From positions 4,439,248-4,503,247 of the forward strand of contig CP070695.1 of the NCBI GenBank assembly GCA_020353515.1: a DNA stretch of 64,000 nt, written 5' to 3'. The notes under the pieces were generated by a model. It was given only the letters and a program-made list of their open reading frames with translations. It made no database searches and was not told the origin of the DNA. The stretch comes from Candidatus Heimdallarchaeota archaeon (GTDB lineage Archaea; Asgardarchaeota; Heimdallarchaeia; Hodarchaeales; Hodarchaeaceae). Both the position numbers and the translations under genes were made by a program. Shown in pieces: positions 1 through 9,664 of the stretch (within the stretch, counting starts at the first letter, position 1; each line of letters opens with the position of its first letter).

Positions 1-2
1 CT

Positions 3-212
3 GCTTTATACTTCACTGTCAAATTGCGTCTTCAGGACAAAACTTTGTCGGTACTCTCTGCCTTACTATTTTTTGTTTTCTTTACTCACTCCCTGAAGCA
101 CTTGTCGATAGCTCTAAATCATGCTCTCATGGCTTCTATTATGGATACAGTTACTGCCATATTTCTATTTTTCTATGCATTATATTATTGGAAAATATAT
201 AGGAGTCAATAA
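3..212 (+). CDS. C-terminal part of a small membrane protein (5' end outside window)
   Basis: The frame is open to the left edge of the window, so the gene probably begins upstream; the first in-window start-like codon is TTG at 24. The readable part holds two hydrophobic segments separated by a short polar stretch and ends in a basic tail (KIYRSQ). The stop is two bases before the next ATG, which suggests an operon with the following membrane protein. I do not recognise the family. Confidence 0.5.
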   Translation, partial: ALYFTVKLRLQDKTLSVLSALLFFVFFTHSLKHLSIALNHALMASIMDTVTAIFLFFYALYYWKIYRSQ

Positions 213-214
213 AA

Positions 215-559
215 ATGAATAAAGAACCCATTATTATTATACTTGAAACGACTGGATTATTGGCTTTAGTGGCAGCTCTTATTATTTTTATTATTATTAT
301 CTACCTTGAAATCAAACGAAATAACTTATCTCTTTCAAGTCATAGTTTCTTTATAATATTATTATTAATATGCTGGTTAGTAGTTGAACTTCTCTCACCA
401 TGGCTTTTTGGTTCAAACTCTCTCTTAGAACATTTGACACACTCTTTCTTACTTATAATTCTAGCAGTATGGATTAATCTTCGATTTTATTGGGCTCATA
501 AGAAAGCGAGAGAGATTTCTGATTTAGAGTGGAAAATCCAGATTGAAAGTTATAAATAG
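215..559 (+). CDS. small three-helix membrane protein, unknown function
   Basis: A 114-residue protein with three clear hydrophobic segments (about residues 5-30, 43-62 and 70-90) and a charged C-terminal tail of about 20 residues, likely cytoplasmic. It starts with ATG two bases after the preceding stop, so the two small membrane proteins are probably co-transcribed and may act together. No catalytic motif is visible and I do not recognise the family. Confidence 0.6.
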   Translation: MNKEPIIIILETTGLLALVAALIIFIIIIYLEIKRNNLSLSSHSFFIILLLICWLVVELLSPWLFGSNSLLEHLTHSFLLIILAVWINLRFYWAHKKAREISDLEWKIQIESYK

Positions 560-573
560 CGATTTCTCAATAG

Positions 574-768
574 TGTTCAGAAGATATTTCTGATGATACA
601 TTTACTATTACCAATTCGATTAGTACTTTTACTATAACTACGAGTATAGCTACCTCTTTTTCCCCCATTGTTGAAGTTACTTCATTTTATTACCCAGTGA
701 ATTCTTTATTATTCTCTTTCTGGATTTTCCTGATTCTGAGAAGAAATAAAATCAGAAAAGCATTTTGA
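574..768 (+). pseudogene. decayed C-terminal tail of a surface-anchored protein
   Basis: After a stop at 571-573 an open frame with no usable start runs to TGA at 766-768. It encodes a Thr/Ser/Ile-rich stretch (reading TFTITNSISTFTITTSIAT), then a hydrophobic helix and a basic end (LILRRNKIRKAF). This is the same Ser/Thr stalk, membrane helix and basic tail seen at the end of the intact surface proteins at 839-5584, 21020-22177 and 47157-48449. It is probably what is left of a deleted surface-protein gene. Confidence 0.6.
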
Positions 769-838
769 CCTTATAAAATTCTTGGATTCAGTTTAATTTA
801 TAACAAGAAAAAGAAACATTGTGTGCAGGGTATGAAGA

Positions 839-3800
839 TTGTTTGCTCGAATAAATTCTGTTACTAGATATAATCATAATTTAACGAGACTTCATGCCAT
901 TATAACACAAATACAGTCAAAAATCATTGCTATCACGTTTATAGTTCTATTTGGTCTATCTGTATTCTCTCTTTTTCATATCAATGTCGTTTTGGGCGAA
1001 AAAGACTCAACATATCATTCTGTATCCTCACTAGAAAGTAAAAAATCATTCATTTTTGACACAATATCAATAAATCAGGAAAATAATGTAGAGAGAAATC
1101 AAAATCTCATTGACATTAAAAAAATGAGAAAAGACCAATTAAAACTATTAGATAAGAATACCAATCAAATTGCCGATAATTTAGAAAAAAGGATTCAAGA
1201 AAGTTCTCAAGAAAAACGAATGTCTATAATAGTTACAACAAAGACAAACGAGTTTCAAGGCGATGTGTTATTATTCGAGGCATACGGAGGGGTAATCCGT
1301 CATATCTGGGACAATCCTGATGACATTATTTATGGTTTTAGTGGAGAAATTCATGCTTCAAAAGTAAAAGAGTTTTCAGAGCAAGTCAAATCAAATATTG
1401 AACTAATAGAAGAAAACATACCTACTATGAGAAATTCCGATGTAGCAACCCATCTTGCAATGATACGAACTCATGTTTGGGATAATCTGAATTATACAGG
1501 AGATCCTAATGTGGCTATTGCCGTCCTTGATACAGGGATTGATGATACCCATCTCGCCTTTTCACCTGGATATCAAGATCAAAATTGGAGTAAAAAGATC
1601 GTGGGTTGGTATGATGCCACTGCTGATGGTTCAACGACACCAGAAGATTTTGGTGGACATGGTTCTCATGTCGCAGGAATAGTTGCTGCAAATGAATATA
1701 ATAACAGTTATGATGACGAGAGAATTGTGTCTACATGGAGTTATAGTTATGATCCAGGACAAAGTGCTGCGGGTGCCTTTGTTTACATAATTTGGGTAAA
1801 TAGAACAGGCACAATAGACATCAGTTATGTGTGGCAAGGTGAATCATCAGCAGAAGGAACAAATCTAAAACTGTATGCTCCTAATGGCACTCTGATGGCT
1901 AGTAATACCTCTGGCAACTCGAATATGACTGTTAGTCGAAGTATTTCATCAGAGGAAGATTTCGGTTATTGGGAAGTGGCGCTTGGAGTTAGTTGGGGAG
2001 TTAGTGGAGGACAACTAGATATTGCAGGTGTTAATAAATATCCTTATCCTGAACCCACGGCCAATTATAGTCGGTTTTCAGGTGTTGCACCAGAAGCAAA
2101 ACTTGTTGGAGTGAAGATATTCAATAAAACTGGCTCAGGTACATCGGTTGAAGTAATCAACGCTTTTAATTGGATCAAAAATAACAAAGCGACGTATCAC
2201 ATCGCTGTTGCATCTGGATCTTTCAGTTCTTCAGGAACTGTCGTGTCTGTTGATTCTGCAGCGGCTGCATTGGTGAATTCAGGAGTTACAGTTGTCCTAT
2301 CAGCAGGGAATGATGGTCAAGGTACAAATTCAATTTTCAGTCCTGGACAAGTTGATGGAGTAATCACTGTCGGGGCAACAGACGATTTTGATAGAATCAC
2401 CTCATACTCATCAGAGGGCCCAGGAAAGACGTCGAATACGACAAAACCTGACATAGTTGCTCCTGGAGGAGAAAGGACTCAAGGAGCTATCCTTCAAGTT
2501 GATAGTAATGACGCAGACTCAAAAAATTCTAGTTGGAGCGATAAAATTGCTAATGATTTCACTAATATTCAAGGAACCTCAATGTCTTGCCCGTTTGTTT
2601 CTGGATCAATAGCCTTACTAATTCAAGCTCTAGGTGGATACAATTATTGGGAAAATGGTTATGGATCTGCAACTAATCCGTTCAAAGTTAAGCAACTGAT
2701 CCTTATGACTGCCAACGAAATATATTTAGACAATAGAGGGGGAAAAGATGTTGTGGAGGGTTATGGAAGACTAAATATTTATGCTGCTATTGAGGCAATC
2801 GAAAATTCTTATGAAATAGGAACAAAAACTAGTGGAGTCTTGTCATTTGAGCTAGGTAAAAGGAAAGTATGGGCACAAAATGTAACTTTAACAACAGGAA
2901 CGAATTACACTTTTGTGTTAACTGTTCCTGATGGTGCAGATTTTGATCTATTCTTGTATGAAGCAGACCCAAATCAATTTGGCGAACCAGTAGTAGCTAC
3001 AAGATCAACAAACTTCGAAATTGGAGCAGATGAATACATTACATACACTCCAGAAGTAAGTGGAGTATATTACCTAGTTGTAAAGTCATCGTTTGCTAAT
3101 CAGGGTTCAGGTACCTTCAACTTAACCTCTACGTCAGGGAGTGATTATCCAGTTGTGTCTATTGTTTCTCCAAGTGAAAATGAGGAACTTTCAGGGGAAT
3201 ATACAGTTCAGATTAGTGCATTAGATTCGGATCTGAAAGCTGTCTATTTAAAGGTCGCAGATGACACTTGGATAAATACTACTTATACAGGAACATATTA
3301 CGAGTATGATTATAATACTACAGCTTTACCTGATGGCAATTTCTCTTTTGTAGCAAAAGCAGTTGATTCTCAAGGACACATAACATTTTTATCAGTAAGA
3401 AATAGTTATACTGATAATTTTAATCAGCCAATATTATTAGTTGATGATGATACAGGACAAGATTACGAGAAATATTATACAAGAACATTACACAGATTTT
3501 CATTGCAAGGGGGTATTGGTTATGACTATCACAGTGTTCAGGCTTTAGGGAGTCCATCAGATAATTTGTTGAAACAATATCAACTTGTAATCTGGTTTAC
3601 ATCAACAGATTCCAGTACTACGCTAACAGCAACTGATCAAAATAATATTATATCTTATCTCGATTCGGGGGGCTATTTATGGATATCTGGCCAAGATATT
3701 GGTCAAGATATTGCCCCATCGTCATTCTATTCAAATTATCTTCATGCAAATTATGATGGAGATACTGTGGTTGATAATATATATGTTTCAGGAGTAGTTG

Positions 3801-5584
3801 GTGACCTATTCGATAAAAAAAGATATTATGTAGGAGGTGGAGCAGGTAGTGGGCATCATGAGTCCCCGAGTGATATTACTGCGAATACAGGGGCCTCAAC
3901 AATTCTAAATTATGAGAATGATTCTGATTATGGCGCAGCAATCAAATATAGCGGAACACATAAGGTGATGTATTTTGCATTTAATTGGGAAGCAATAGAT
4001 GACGAAATTGATAGAATGGATTGCTTAAATCTGTCATTAAACTGGTTTAATCTTGATAAAAGGCCGACAAGTGTTTCAATAACCAACCCAAAAAATGGAA
4101 CGTTGTCTAACCAAAATCCAACTTTTTTATGGAGTGGAACTGATGATTATGGAATAGAAAAATACACAATATTTCGAGATGGGATCTACCTGAAAACAAC
4201 AACTGAAACTACTTTAACATTGAATGATCAACCAGAAGGATGGCATAGTTATAGAATTGTTGGATCTGATGGAAAAAATCAAAGTCAAGCTGACATGATA
4301 TTTCTCTTTGTGGACACAACACCACCAATAGTAGGAAGTATCATTTCTCCCATGAATAAAACCTATTCAACACCTTTCATTCCAATTTATGTTACAAACC
4401 AGAGTGCAGTTCATGCTGCATGGTATCGGTATAAAAATGGGTCTTGGTCAGGAAACTATTCCCTGATTTATGATACTGATGATGATAGGTGGGAAGCAGA
4501 AGTTCTTCGATGGAGTGATGGTAAGTATTTAGTACAAATCTTCTTCAATGATAGTGTAGGAAATGAAGCAACTATAGAGGAATGGTTCAGCGTAAATACG
4601 ACCTCTCCCGATGTTACCATTATCAGTCCTAGTAATATCACTTATACCTCCTCAAATGTAGATGTTTTTGCCAGTAATACCTCAAGAGTTCATACTGCGT
4701 GGTTTCGGTATAGGAATGGTTCTTGGTCAGGAAACTATTCCCTGATTTATGATTCAGATGAGGAGAGGTGGAGAACAGAAGGGCTCACATGGAGTGATGG
4801 ATATTACCAAGTACAGGTTTTCTTTAATAATAGTGCTGGATATGAGGCGTTTGATCAAGAATGGTTTACTGTAGACACCAGTGCTCCTATCGTGATCATT
4901 AACACACCTCTGAACTCATCCTATGACCGAAATAGTGTCTGGCTAAGTTATTCTGTTTCCGATGGTGATGTTACTATCTATATTGATGGTTTAGCCCTAA
5001 GTTCAGAATTCCCTGACGGTTTGACCCTATCTGATCTATTGGATGGGGCTCATAATATTACAATCGTTGCCATAGATGAAGCTGGAAACAGAGGAAGGGA
5101 CACAGTAATTTTTACTGTGGATACTCTTACACCCACGATAAATATTATTAATCCGACTAATACTCAGTATGTGCAAAATAACATCCAATTGATCTATACT
5201 GTTTCTGAGGGCGTGGTTACAATTTATATTGATGGGATAGCCAATACAACGGCAGTCCCTAGTGAATCGTACATTTCAGATCTCTCTGAAGGGAGTCATA
5301 ATATTACTATTGTGGCAATAGATTCAGCAGGTAATATTAGAAAAGTCACTGTCATATTCACGGTGGGTACTATTCCTACTACCACTGTACCTGAAATTCC
5401 TAGTACAACACACCCAATAGTTACTCCTACCTCTACATTCCAACCAATTACTGATACTACAACAACTACTACTCAATCAGAATCCACAAAAAAACGAGGT
5501 TCAGGATTCTTATTGATCGAGGTTTTCATGATGATAGCTTTGATAGGCATTTTAGTCAAAAGACTCAGATCCCAAAGAGAGTGA
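839..5584 (+). CDS. large cell-surface subtilisin-like serine protease (S8 family)
   Basis: A 1581-residue secreted protease. Residues about 28-52 form a signal or anchor helix. The S8 catalytic domain shows Asp231 (VLDTGID), His274 (GGHGSHVAG), the oxyanion Asn491 (SAGNDG) and Ser581 (GTSMSCP), so the triad is complete. It is followed by a PPC-like beta domain (about 660-765), a domain starting LLVDDD (about 865-1070) that resembles a glutamine-amidotransferase-like fold without a visible catalytic Cys, and Ig-like modules to about 1520. The end is a Thr/Ser-rich stalk, a membrane helix and a basic tail, so the enzyme faces outward. The start is TTG at 839, the first possible start after an in-frame stop; no strong ribosome site is seen. 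Confidence 0.92.
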   Translation: MFARINSVTRYNHNLTRLHAIITQIQSKIIAITFIVLFGLSVFSLFHINVVLGEKDSTYHSVSSLESKKSFIFDTISINQENNVERNQNLIDIKKMRKDQLKLLDKNTNQIADNLEKRIQESSQEKRMSIIVTTKTNEFQGDVLLFEAYGGVIRHIWDNPDDIIYGFSGEIHASKVKEFSEQVKSNIELIEENIPTMRNSDVATHLAMIRTHVWDNLNYTGDPNVAIAVLDTGIDDTHLAFSPGYQDQNWSKKIVGWYDATADGSTTPEDFGGHGSHVAGIVAANEYNNSYDDERIVSTWSYSYDPGQSAAGAFVYIIWVNRTGTIDISYVWQGESSAEGTNLKLYAPNGTLMASNTSGNSNMTVSRSISSEEDFGYWEVALGVSWGVSGGQLDIAGVNKYPYPEPTANYSRFSGVAPEAKLVGVKIFNKTGSGTSVEVINAFNWIKNNKATYHIAVASGSFSSSGTVVSVDSAAAALVNSGVTVVLSAGNDGQGTNSIFSPGQVDGVITVGATDDFDRITSYSSEGPGKTSNTTKPDIVAPGGERTQGAILQVDSNDADSKNSSWSDKIANDFTNIQGTSMSCPFVSGSIALLIQALGGYNYWENGYGSATNPFKVKQLILMTANEIYLDNRGGKDVVEGYGRLNIYAAIEAIENSYEIGTKTSGVLSFELGKRKVWAQNVTLTTGTNYTFVLTVPDGADFDLFLYEADPNQFGEPVVATRSTNFEIGADEYITYTPEVSGVYYLVVKSSFANQGSGTFNLTSTSGSDYPVVSIVSPSENEELSGEYTVQISALDSDLKAVYLKVADDTWINTTYTGTYYEYDYNTTALPDGNFSFVAKAVDSQGHITFLSVRNSYTDNFNQPILLVDDDTGQDYEKYYTRTLHRFSLQGGIGYDYHSVQALGSPSDNLLKQYQLVIWFTSTDSSTTLTATDQNNIISYLDSGGYLWISGQDIGQDIAPSSFYSNYLHANYDGDTVVDNIYVSGVVGDLFDKKRYYVGGGAGSGHHESPSDITANTGASTILNYENDSDYGAAIKYSGTHKVMYFAFNWEAIDDEIDRMDCLNLSLNWFNLDKRPTSVSITNPKNGTLSNQNPTFLWSGTDDYGIEKYTIFRDGIYLKTTTETTLTLNDQPEGWHSYRIVGSDGKNQSQADMIFLFVDTTPPIVGSIISPMNKTYSTPFIPIYVTNQSAVHAAWYRYKNGSWSGNYSLIYDTDDDRWEAEVLRWSDGKYLVQIFFNDSVGNEATIEEWFSVNTTSPDVTIISPSNITYTSSNVDVFASNTSRVHTAWFRYRNGSWSGNYSLIYDSDEERWRTEGLTWSDGYYQVQVFFNNSAGYEAFDQEWFTVDTSAPIVIINTPLNSSYDRNSVWLSYSVSDGDVTIYIDGLALSSEFPDGLTLSDLLDGAHNITIVAIDEAGNRGRDTVIFTVDTLTPTINIINPTNTQYVQNNIQLIYTVSEGVVTIYIDGIANTTAVPSESYISDLSEGSHNITIVAIDSAGNIRKVTVIFTVGTIPTTTVPEIPSTTHPIVTPTSTFQPITDTTTTTTQSESTKKRGSGFLLIEVFMMIALIGILVKRLRSQRE
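4442..4753 (+). repeat. duplicated Ig-like module inside the subtilase gene
   Basis: A 33-base stretch at 4442-4474 recurs without mismatch at 4721-4753, inside two adjacent Ig-like modules of about 93 residues (both read WSGNYSLIYD). Flanking bases are similar but not identical, so this looks like module duplication with recent gene conversion. Two further modules at about residues 1348-1520 share the phrase HNITIVAID and form a second pair. Confidence 0.8.
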
Positions 5585-5812
5585 GTTTATAGAATTTTAT
5601 AGATGAAAAAATAGGAATCATCTAGATAAGATATATATTTCCCAAGCCTATCGATAGTAAAGAATTAGATTTATGAAATTCTATATCCCTTTTTTTACCT
5701 TCTCCCTTTTTTTATTCCTTATGGAAGTGTGAAAACGTTCAACTTAGGATAAATCCTCATTCCGTTACAGGGCGCTTAATAAGAGAGGAATTTCCTAATA
5801 AAATTAGAGAGA

Positions 5813-6688
5813 ATGTTCATAGACTTACTGTTGATTATATTATCTCCATTCGTTTTTCTCTATTCTTTGATAATTTTTCAGCAACAACAGCACAGAAAAA
5901 TAATTGAGTGCTGTATCTGTAGACGAAAAATTGCCCCTTTGGAAGAGAGGGTCATTTGCCCATATTGTCAAACTATTTATCATCGCACACACCTATCTCT
6001 ATGGTTGAGAATAAGAAAGAAATGTCCTATATGTAAAAATCATATTGAAGATTGTAAATCTTTGTTGTCTATTGTTTTGAAAGTACAAAATCCCTCAAGT
6101 AACATTCCTAACTCTCAACCAATTGATAACTCATGTCAAATTCAAAAAAAGGAGATTCGGATTTCGTCGTTCTTCAGGGAGTCACTAGTCTTTGAATGTC
6201 CATATTGCAAAAATATCTTAAATTCTGACAAAGAAGCCTTAAACCAATGCCAAATCTGTGGTTTGCGCATATTGTGGATAAATGATATTGAATCCAGAAT
6301 TAAAATTCAAAATGATTTAAATTATTATAAAAACATCAAAAGAAAGATTTATAGTGAAAATAGTGAACGAAATTTTAGTAAAATAAACTATCGATATATA
6401 GAACGTCAGAAAATGAAAAAACGAGAGTCTTTCCGACAAGAATTACAGAAACAATCCCGATTAGAATCTCAAAATCAGATATTATTACTCAATCTTGACT
6501 ATTTGAGGAGAAAAAATCATCAATTAAATAATCAATCTAGTAATCCCTTAAAGCCCATAGAATTACTGGATGAAAAAAAGCATAAAAGAAAAATGAATTA
6601 TTTAAGACTAGAAAGTGTCATATTACTTCTAATGCTTATTTTGACTATATTCTTATCATTAATCTCTACAATGGTTATTATTAGATAA
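5813..6688 (+). CDS. membrane RING-like zinc-finger protein
   Basis: A 291-residue protein with a membrane helix at each end (about 3-22 and 265-288). Residues 33-74 give C33-x2-C36, C49-x2-C52, H57, H60, W64 and C71-P-x-C74, closely matching the spacing of RING-H2 fingers, including the Trp before the last Cys pair. A second zinc ribbon (CPYC and CQIC) follows at about 125-150, then a charged coiled-coil-like region. RING fingers often recruit ubiquitin-conjugating enzymes, and some Asgard archaea encode ubiquitin-like systems, so an E3-like role is possible but only inferred. No E1, E2 or ubiquitin gene lies in the window. The start is ATG at 5813. Confidence 0.75.
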   Translation: MFIDLLLIILSPFVFLYSLIIFQQQQHRKIIECCICRRKIAPLEERVICPYCQTIYHRTHLSLWLRIRKKCPICKNHIEDCKSLLSIVLKVQNPSSNIPNSQPIDNSCQIQKKEIRISSFFRESLVFECPYCKNILNSDKEALNQCQICGLRILWINDIESRIKIQNDLNYYKNIKRKIYSENSERNFSKINYRYIERQKMKKRESFRQELQKQSRLESQNQILLLNLDYLRRKNHQLNNQSSNPLKPIELLDEKKHKRKMNYLRLESVILLLMLILTIFLSLISTMVIIR

Positions 6689-6725
6689 CTAATATAATTA
6701 ATCTAGTAATCTGGAATAAAGGATG

Positions 6726-6992
6726 TTAGAATCCTTTCCCAAAAAATTCTGTAAGATTAAAATAGACGTTGATAACAGCCTTGTCAGAAAGTTGAATGAT
6801 TAATCGGTCATAAACGTTCTGATTCTCATTCAATAGTTCCTGCTTAAGTAATTGCCATTCCACCCCTCTCTTGCCGAATTTGTTCTCAAGATAAAGGTAC
6901 TCCGCATTGATTCCCTCAAAATGATCATGGACATCAGATATTATTATAGCATTTTCAATCGTTGATCCGTCATGAGCAGAGTACGATACCAT
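6726..6992 (-). CDS. small conserved-looking protein, unknown function
   Basis: An 88-residue soluble protein with balanced charge and an ordered look: a Gly-Ser-Thr-Ile-Glu-Asn start region, an EYLYLENKFGKRGVEW stretch and a C-terminal YFNLTEFFGK strand. There is no membrane segment, Cys pair or catalytic motif. It stands alone between the RING-like gene and the sugar transporter, 70 bp downstream of the transporter's stop on the same strand. I do not recognise the family. Confidence 0.55.
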   Translation of the reverse strand: MVSYSAHDGSTIENAIIISDVHDHFEGINAEYLYLENKFGKRGVEWQLLKQELLNENQNVYDRLIIQLSDKAVINVYFNLTEFFGKGF

Positions 6993-7062
6993 TCCAATTT
7001 TTCTCCAATTCAGGTGTTGGTAAGCTAAAACAAAATCTGGTAATTTATAAAATACATGTCAT

Positions 7063-8511
7063 TTAAATACCAATTTTCTCTAATTCGGCTTTGATGGGTT
7101 TTATTTTTTCTGGAGATAGGTCCCAGTATTTCCAATACACTAGTGCCGCGAAGGCCATAAAAAAAGCTGGAACTAAACCAAAGTGGGCCATAATACCCCA
7201 TAAAGCAGGATCAGATTGTATTGGAGCTTCTGGATCGAATGCAGTAAGTGTATGAATGATATATAATGTTCCAATTTGAATAACTGTGACTAATCTTGCA
7301 AAAAAATTCCAAATCCCCAAATAAATACCTTCCTTTCTTTCGTGAAACTTTAAGGCTGCTAAATCAAAGAAATCCCCTTGGACTGGTATGCGAGATATTA
7401 CTATTATTCCTCCTACAACACCCCACAAAGCAGCACCAAGCATCACAAACAGAAGACTTGCTTGAGCGCCAAAGATCAAACTGAAAAAAATCAGTAATAC
7501 TGGAAGCGGACTTAGCATTAAAGCGTATTTGAAGGCTTTTGAATGACCAAGTTTCTTCACAATCCAAATATAAAGTGGGATCAATAAAATAGTTGTCAAT
7601 ACATAAGGAAACGCTACCGTTGCTATCATTTGGCCGTATTCTGTGGATTCTGTATCTTTAATACCTAATATATAAGCAACATAATACGGTTGACTAGCGT
7701 TTATTAAAGCTAAAGCCACCGTAGTGCATAAAGTAACTATGGCTAATACGATAAATGGTTTAAGTTCAAAACAGTCTTTTATATTACTAAACAATTTAGG
7801 TAAAAACGGTTCTTGAGTTAATTCTTCTCTGAAATAAGCGTTTCTTATCGATTCCTCTTCTTTAATGCCAGGGATTGATAGAATAAAGGAAATCAAAGCG
7901 ATTATAGCTAGAATTATACTCATCATCATGTAGGAATCTGGATCTGGAGTAAGAGTTGCTACGATGGCTAATCCAATGAAAGGACCCAGCATCATAAAAA
8001 GGTGTATGAAAGCCCCCAACGTCGTCCTTTCTTCCTTTGATCTAAACTTCACTGGAAGAAGTGCATTATAGTTGACAAGAATGGTCGAAAGCAATCCATC
8101 ATAAGCTGATAAGAAAAAAAGAAACCAGAAAAATAAAAACCAACTCCCTAAAGAAGAAACGAGGGATGCTGAGAACAGAAGTACTAAAGCAAATAACAGA
8201 GGAATCGTACAGCCAACAATCCATGGAAATCTTTTCCCCCAACGACGAGTAAATCGGGTTTTTTGGTCAGAAAGATGCCCAATAAACGGATCATTAAACA
8301 TATCCCATATTGTGTATACTATACTTGCAAGAAACATCATTCCGATATCTAGACCGATCAACGACTCATAGAAAAAGGGATATTGTTGGGTAACTACAAT
8401 GATCATTGCATTAAATCCAAACATCATTACAGCAAATGATGTGTAAGTTGATCGGGAATAATTTTGCCCCATATTAGCTGTTTGTTCTTTTAATTCACTT
8501 TGCTCGTTCAT
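7063..8511 (-). CDS. GPH-family sugar:cation symporter (MFS_2)
   Basis: A 482-residue protein with about twelve membrane helices. The loop after helix 2 reads DMFNDPFIGHLSDQ and is followed by RRWGKRFPW, the signature of the glycoside-pentoside-hexuronide (melibiose carrier-like) family. It probably takes up a sugar or glycoside with a cation; the substrate cannot be told. The start is ATG at 8511. It is a single gene divergent from the hydrolase at 8684. Confidence 0.88.
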   Translation of the reverse strand: MNEQSELKEQTANMGQNYSRSTYTSFAVMMFGFNAMIIVVTQQYPFFYESLIGLDIGMMFLASIVYTIWDMFNDPFIGHLSDQKTRFTRRWGKRFPWIVGCTIPLLFALVLLFSASLVSSLGSWFLFFWFLFFLSAYDGLLSTILVNYNALLPVKFRSKEERTTLGAFIHLFMMLGPFIGLAIVATLTPDPDSYMMMSIILAIIALISFILSIPGIKEEESIRNAYFREELTQEPFLPKLFSNIKDCFELKPFIVLAIVTLCTTVALALINASQPYYVAYILGIKDTESTEYGQMIATVAFPYVLTTILLIPLYIWIVKKLGHSKAFKYALMLSPLPVLLIFFSLIFGAQASLLFVMLGAALWGVVGGIIVISRIPVQGDFFDLAALKFHERKEGIYLGIWNFFARLVTVIQIGTLYIIHTLTAFDPEAPIQSDPALWGIMAHFGLVPAFFMAFAALVYWKYWDLSPEKIKPIKAELEKIGI

Positions 8512-8683
8512 TTCGTACTCAATCCTTATAAATTTAAACAGAAAGTAATGTTTGATTCAAAATACCGGACTAAAAATCTTTTAACGTTAAAGTGATTTTT
8601 TTATTACTAAACTTAAAAAACATTCTAGAAACAATCGCAGAAAACACAACTATCACTGATCTTAATTCTAAAAGATCCATTGG

Positions 8684-9607
8684 ATGAGTAGAATGATGAA
8701 TATCAACAGGAACAAGGATCTGAATTCTCAGATAATGAAACTTTCTGATGGACGCCGCTTTGGTTATGCTGAATATGGGGATTTAAATGGAAAACCCGTT
8801 TTTTACATTCATGGTAATCTCGGAAGTCGTTTAGAGGCAGCATTTGTTGAGGAAGAAAAACTGACGGATTTGGAAGTTAGATTAATATGTATAGATCGTC
8901 CTGGAATGGGAATTTCCGATTACCAGCCTGACCGGAAGATTTTGGACCTTCCAAATGATATATTAGAGTTAGCTAATCATGTAGGACTTACTAAAAAACA
9001 ATTTTCAATACTTGGAGGAAGTGGCGGTGGGCCTTATGCTCTCGCTTGTGCCTTTAGAATCCCTTCAGAGCGATTAAAAAGTTGTATTATCGTCTCTGGG
9101 TTAGGGCCTTATGAACTAGATAAAACGGGGATGAATTCTCGTGGGAAAAACCAACTTATCATCGCTCGACATTTTCCATGGGTATATCGTTTCTTGATTT
9201 GGTTCATGATGGGTCGTAAAGCAACAGCTGAGAACAGAAAATGGTGGGAAAAGAATTTCCAAAAACTCAATAAAGATCTGCCGCTCCCCGATCAGGAAGT
9301 TGTCCTAAATCCAAGTATTGTTGATCGAATGATAGAAAAAACAATTGAAGCCTTCAAACAAGGTTCAAAAGGCCCTGCTCATGACTTTATATTATACACT
9401 AAACCTTGGGGGTTCAAACTAGAAAATATTCCCAAAGAAACGAATGTTTTCATATTTCATGGGGAACAAGATGTCAATGTTCCAGTATCAATGGCACGAA
9501 CTATCAGTCAGCAACTCCCTAATTGTAATTCTAAATTTTATCCAAACGAAGGTCATTTATCAGTTTTGGTTAACAATTTTCCAGAGATATGTAACCCTCT
9601 TTTCTAA
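8684..9607 (+). CDS. alpha/beta-fold hydrolase
   Basis: A 307-residue soluble hydrolase with an oxyanion-loop phrase HGNLGSR, a nucleophile elbow GGSGGG (Ser113), a likely acid Asp in GEQDVNVP and the His in NEGHLSVL. This is the classic alpha/beta hydrolase triad in order. Substrate unknown. ATG codons at 8684, 8693 and 8696 are all possible starts; 8684 is the longest. It ends soon after the catalytic His, which is normal for the fold. Confidence 0.85.
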   Translation: MSRMMNINRNKDLNSQIMKLSDGRRFGYAEYGDLNGKPVFYIHGNLGSRLEAAFVEEEKLTDLEVRLICIDRPGMGISDYQPDRKILDLPNDILELANHVGLTKKQFSILGGSGGGPYALACAFRIPSERLKSCIIVSGLGPYELDKTGMNSRGKNQLIIARHFPWVYRFLIWFMMGRKATAENRKWWEKNFQKLNKDLPLPDQEVVLNPSIVDRMIEKTIEAFKQGSKGPAHDFILYTKPWGFKLENIPKETNVFIFHGEQDVNVPVSMARTISQQLPNCNSKFYPNEGHLSVLVNNFPEICNPLF

Positions 9608-9664
9608 TATCATCAGATTACAGGAAAAGTTGAGGTAATCCCAGCAGGATCAATCCTTCTCCAT

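Noticed and set aside
1631..1837. Antisense open frame within the subtilase gene
   Set aside because: It lies opposite a strongly supported coding region with a complete catalytic site, and its composition is Cys/Thr-rich shadow sequence.
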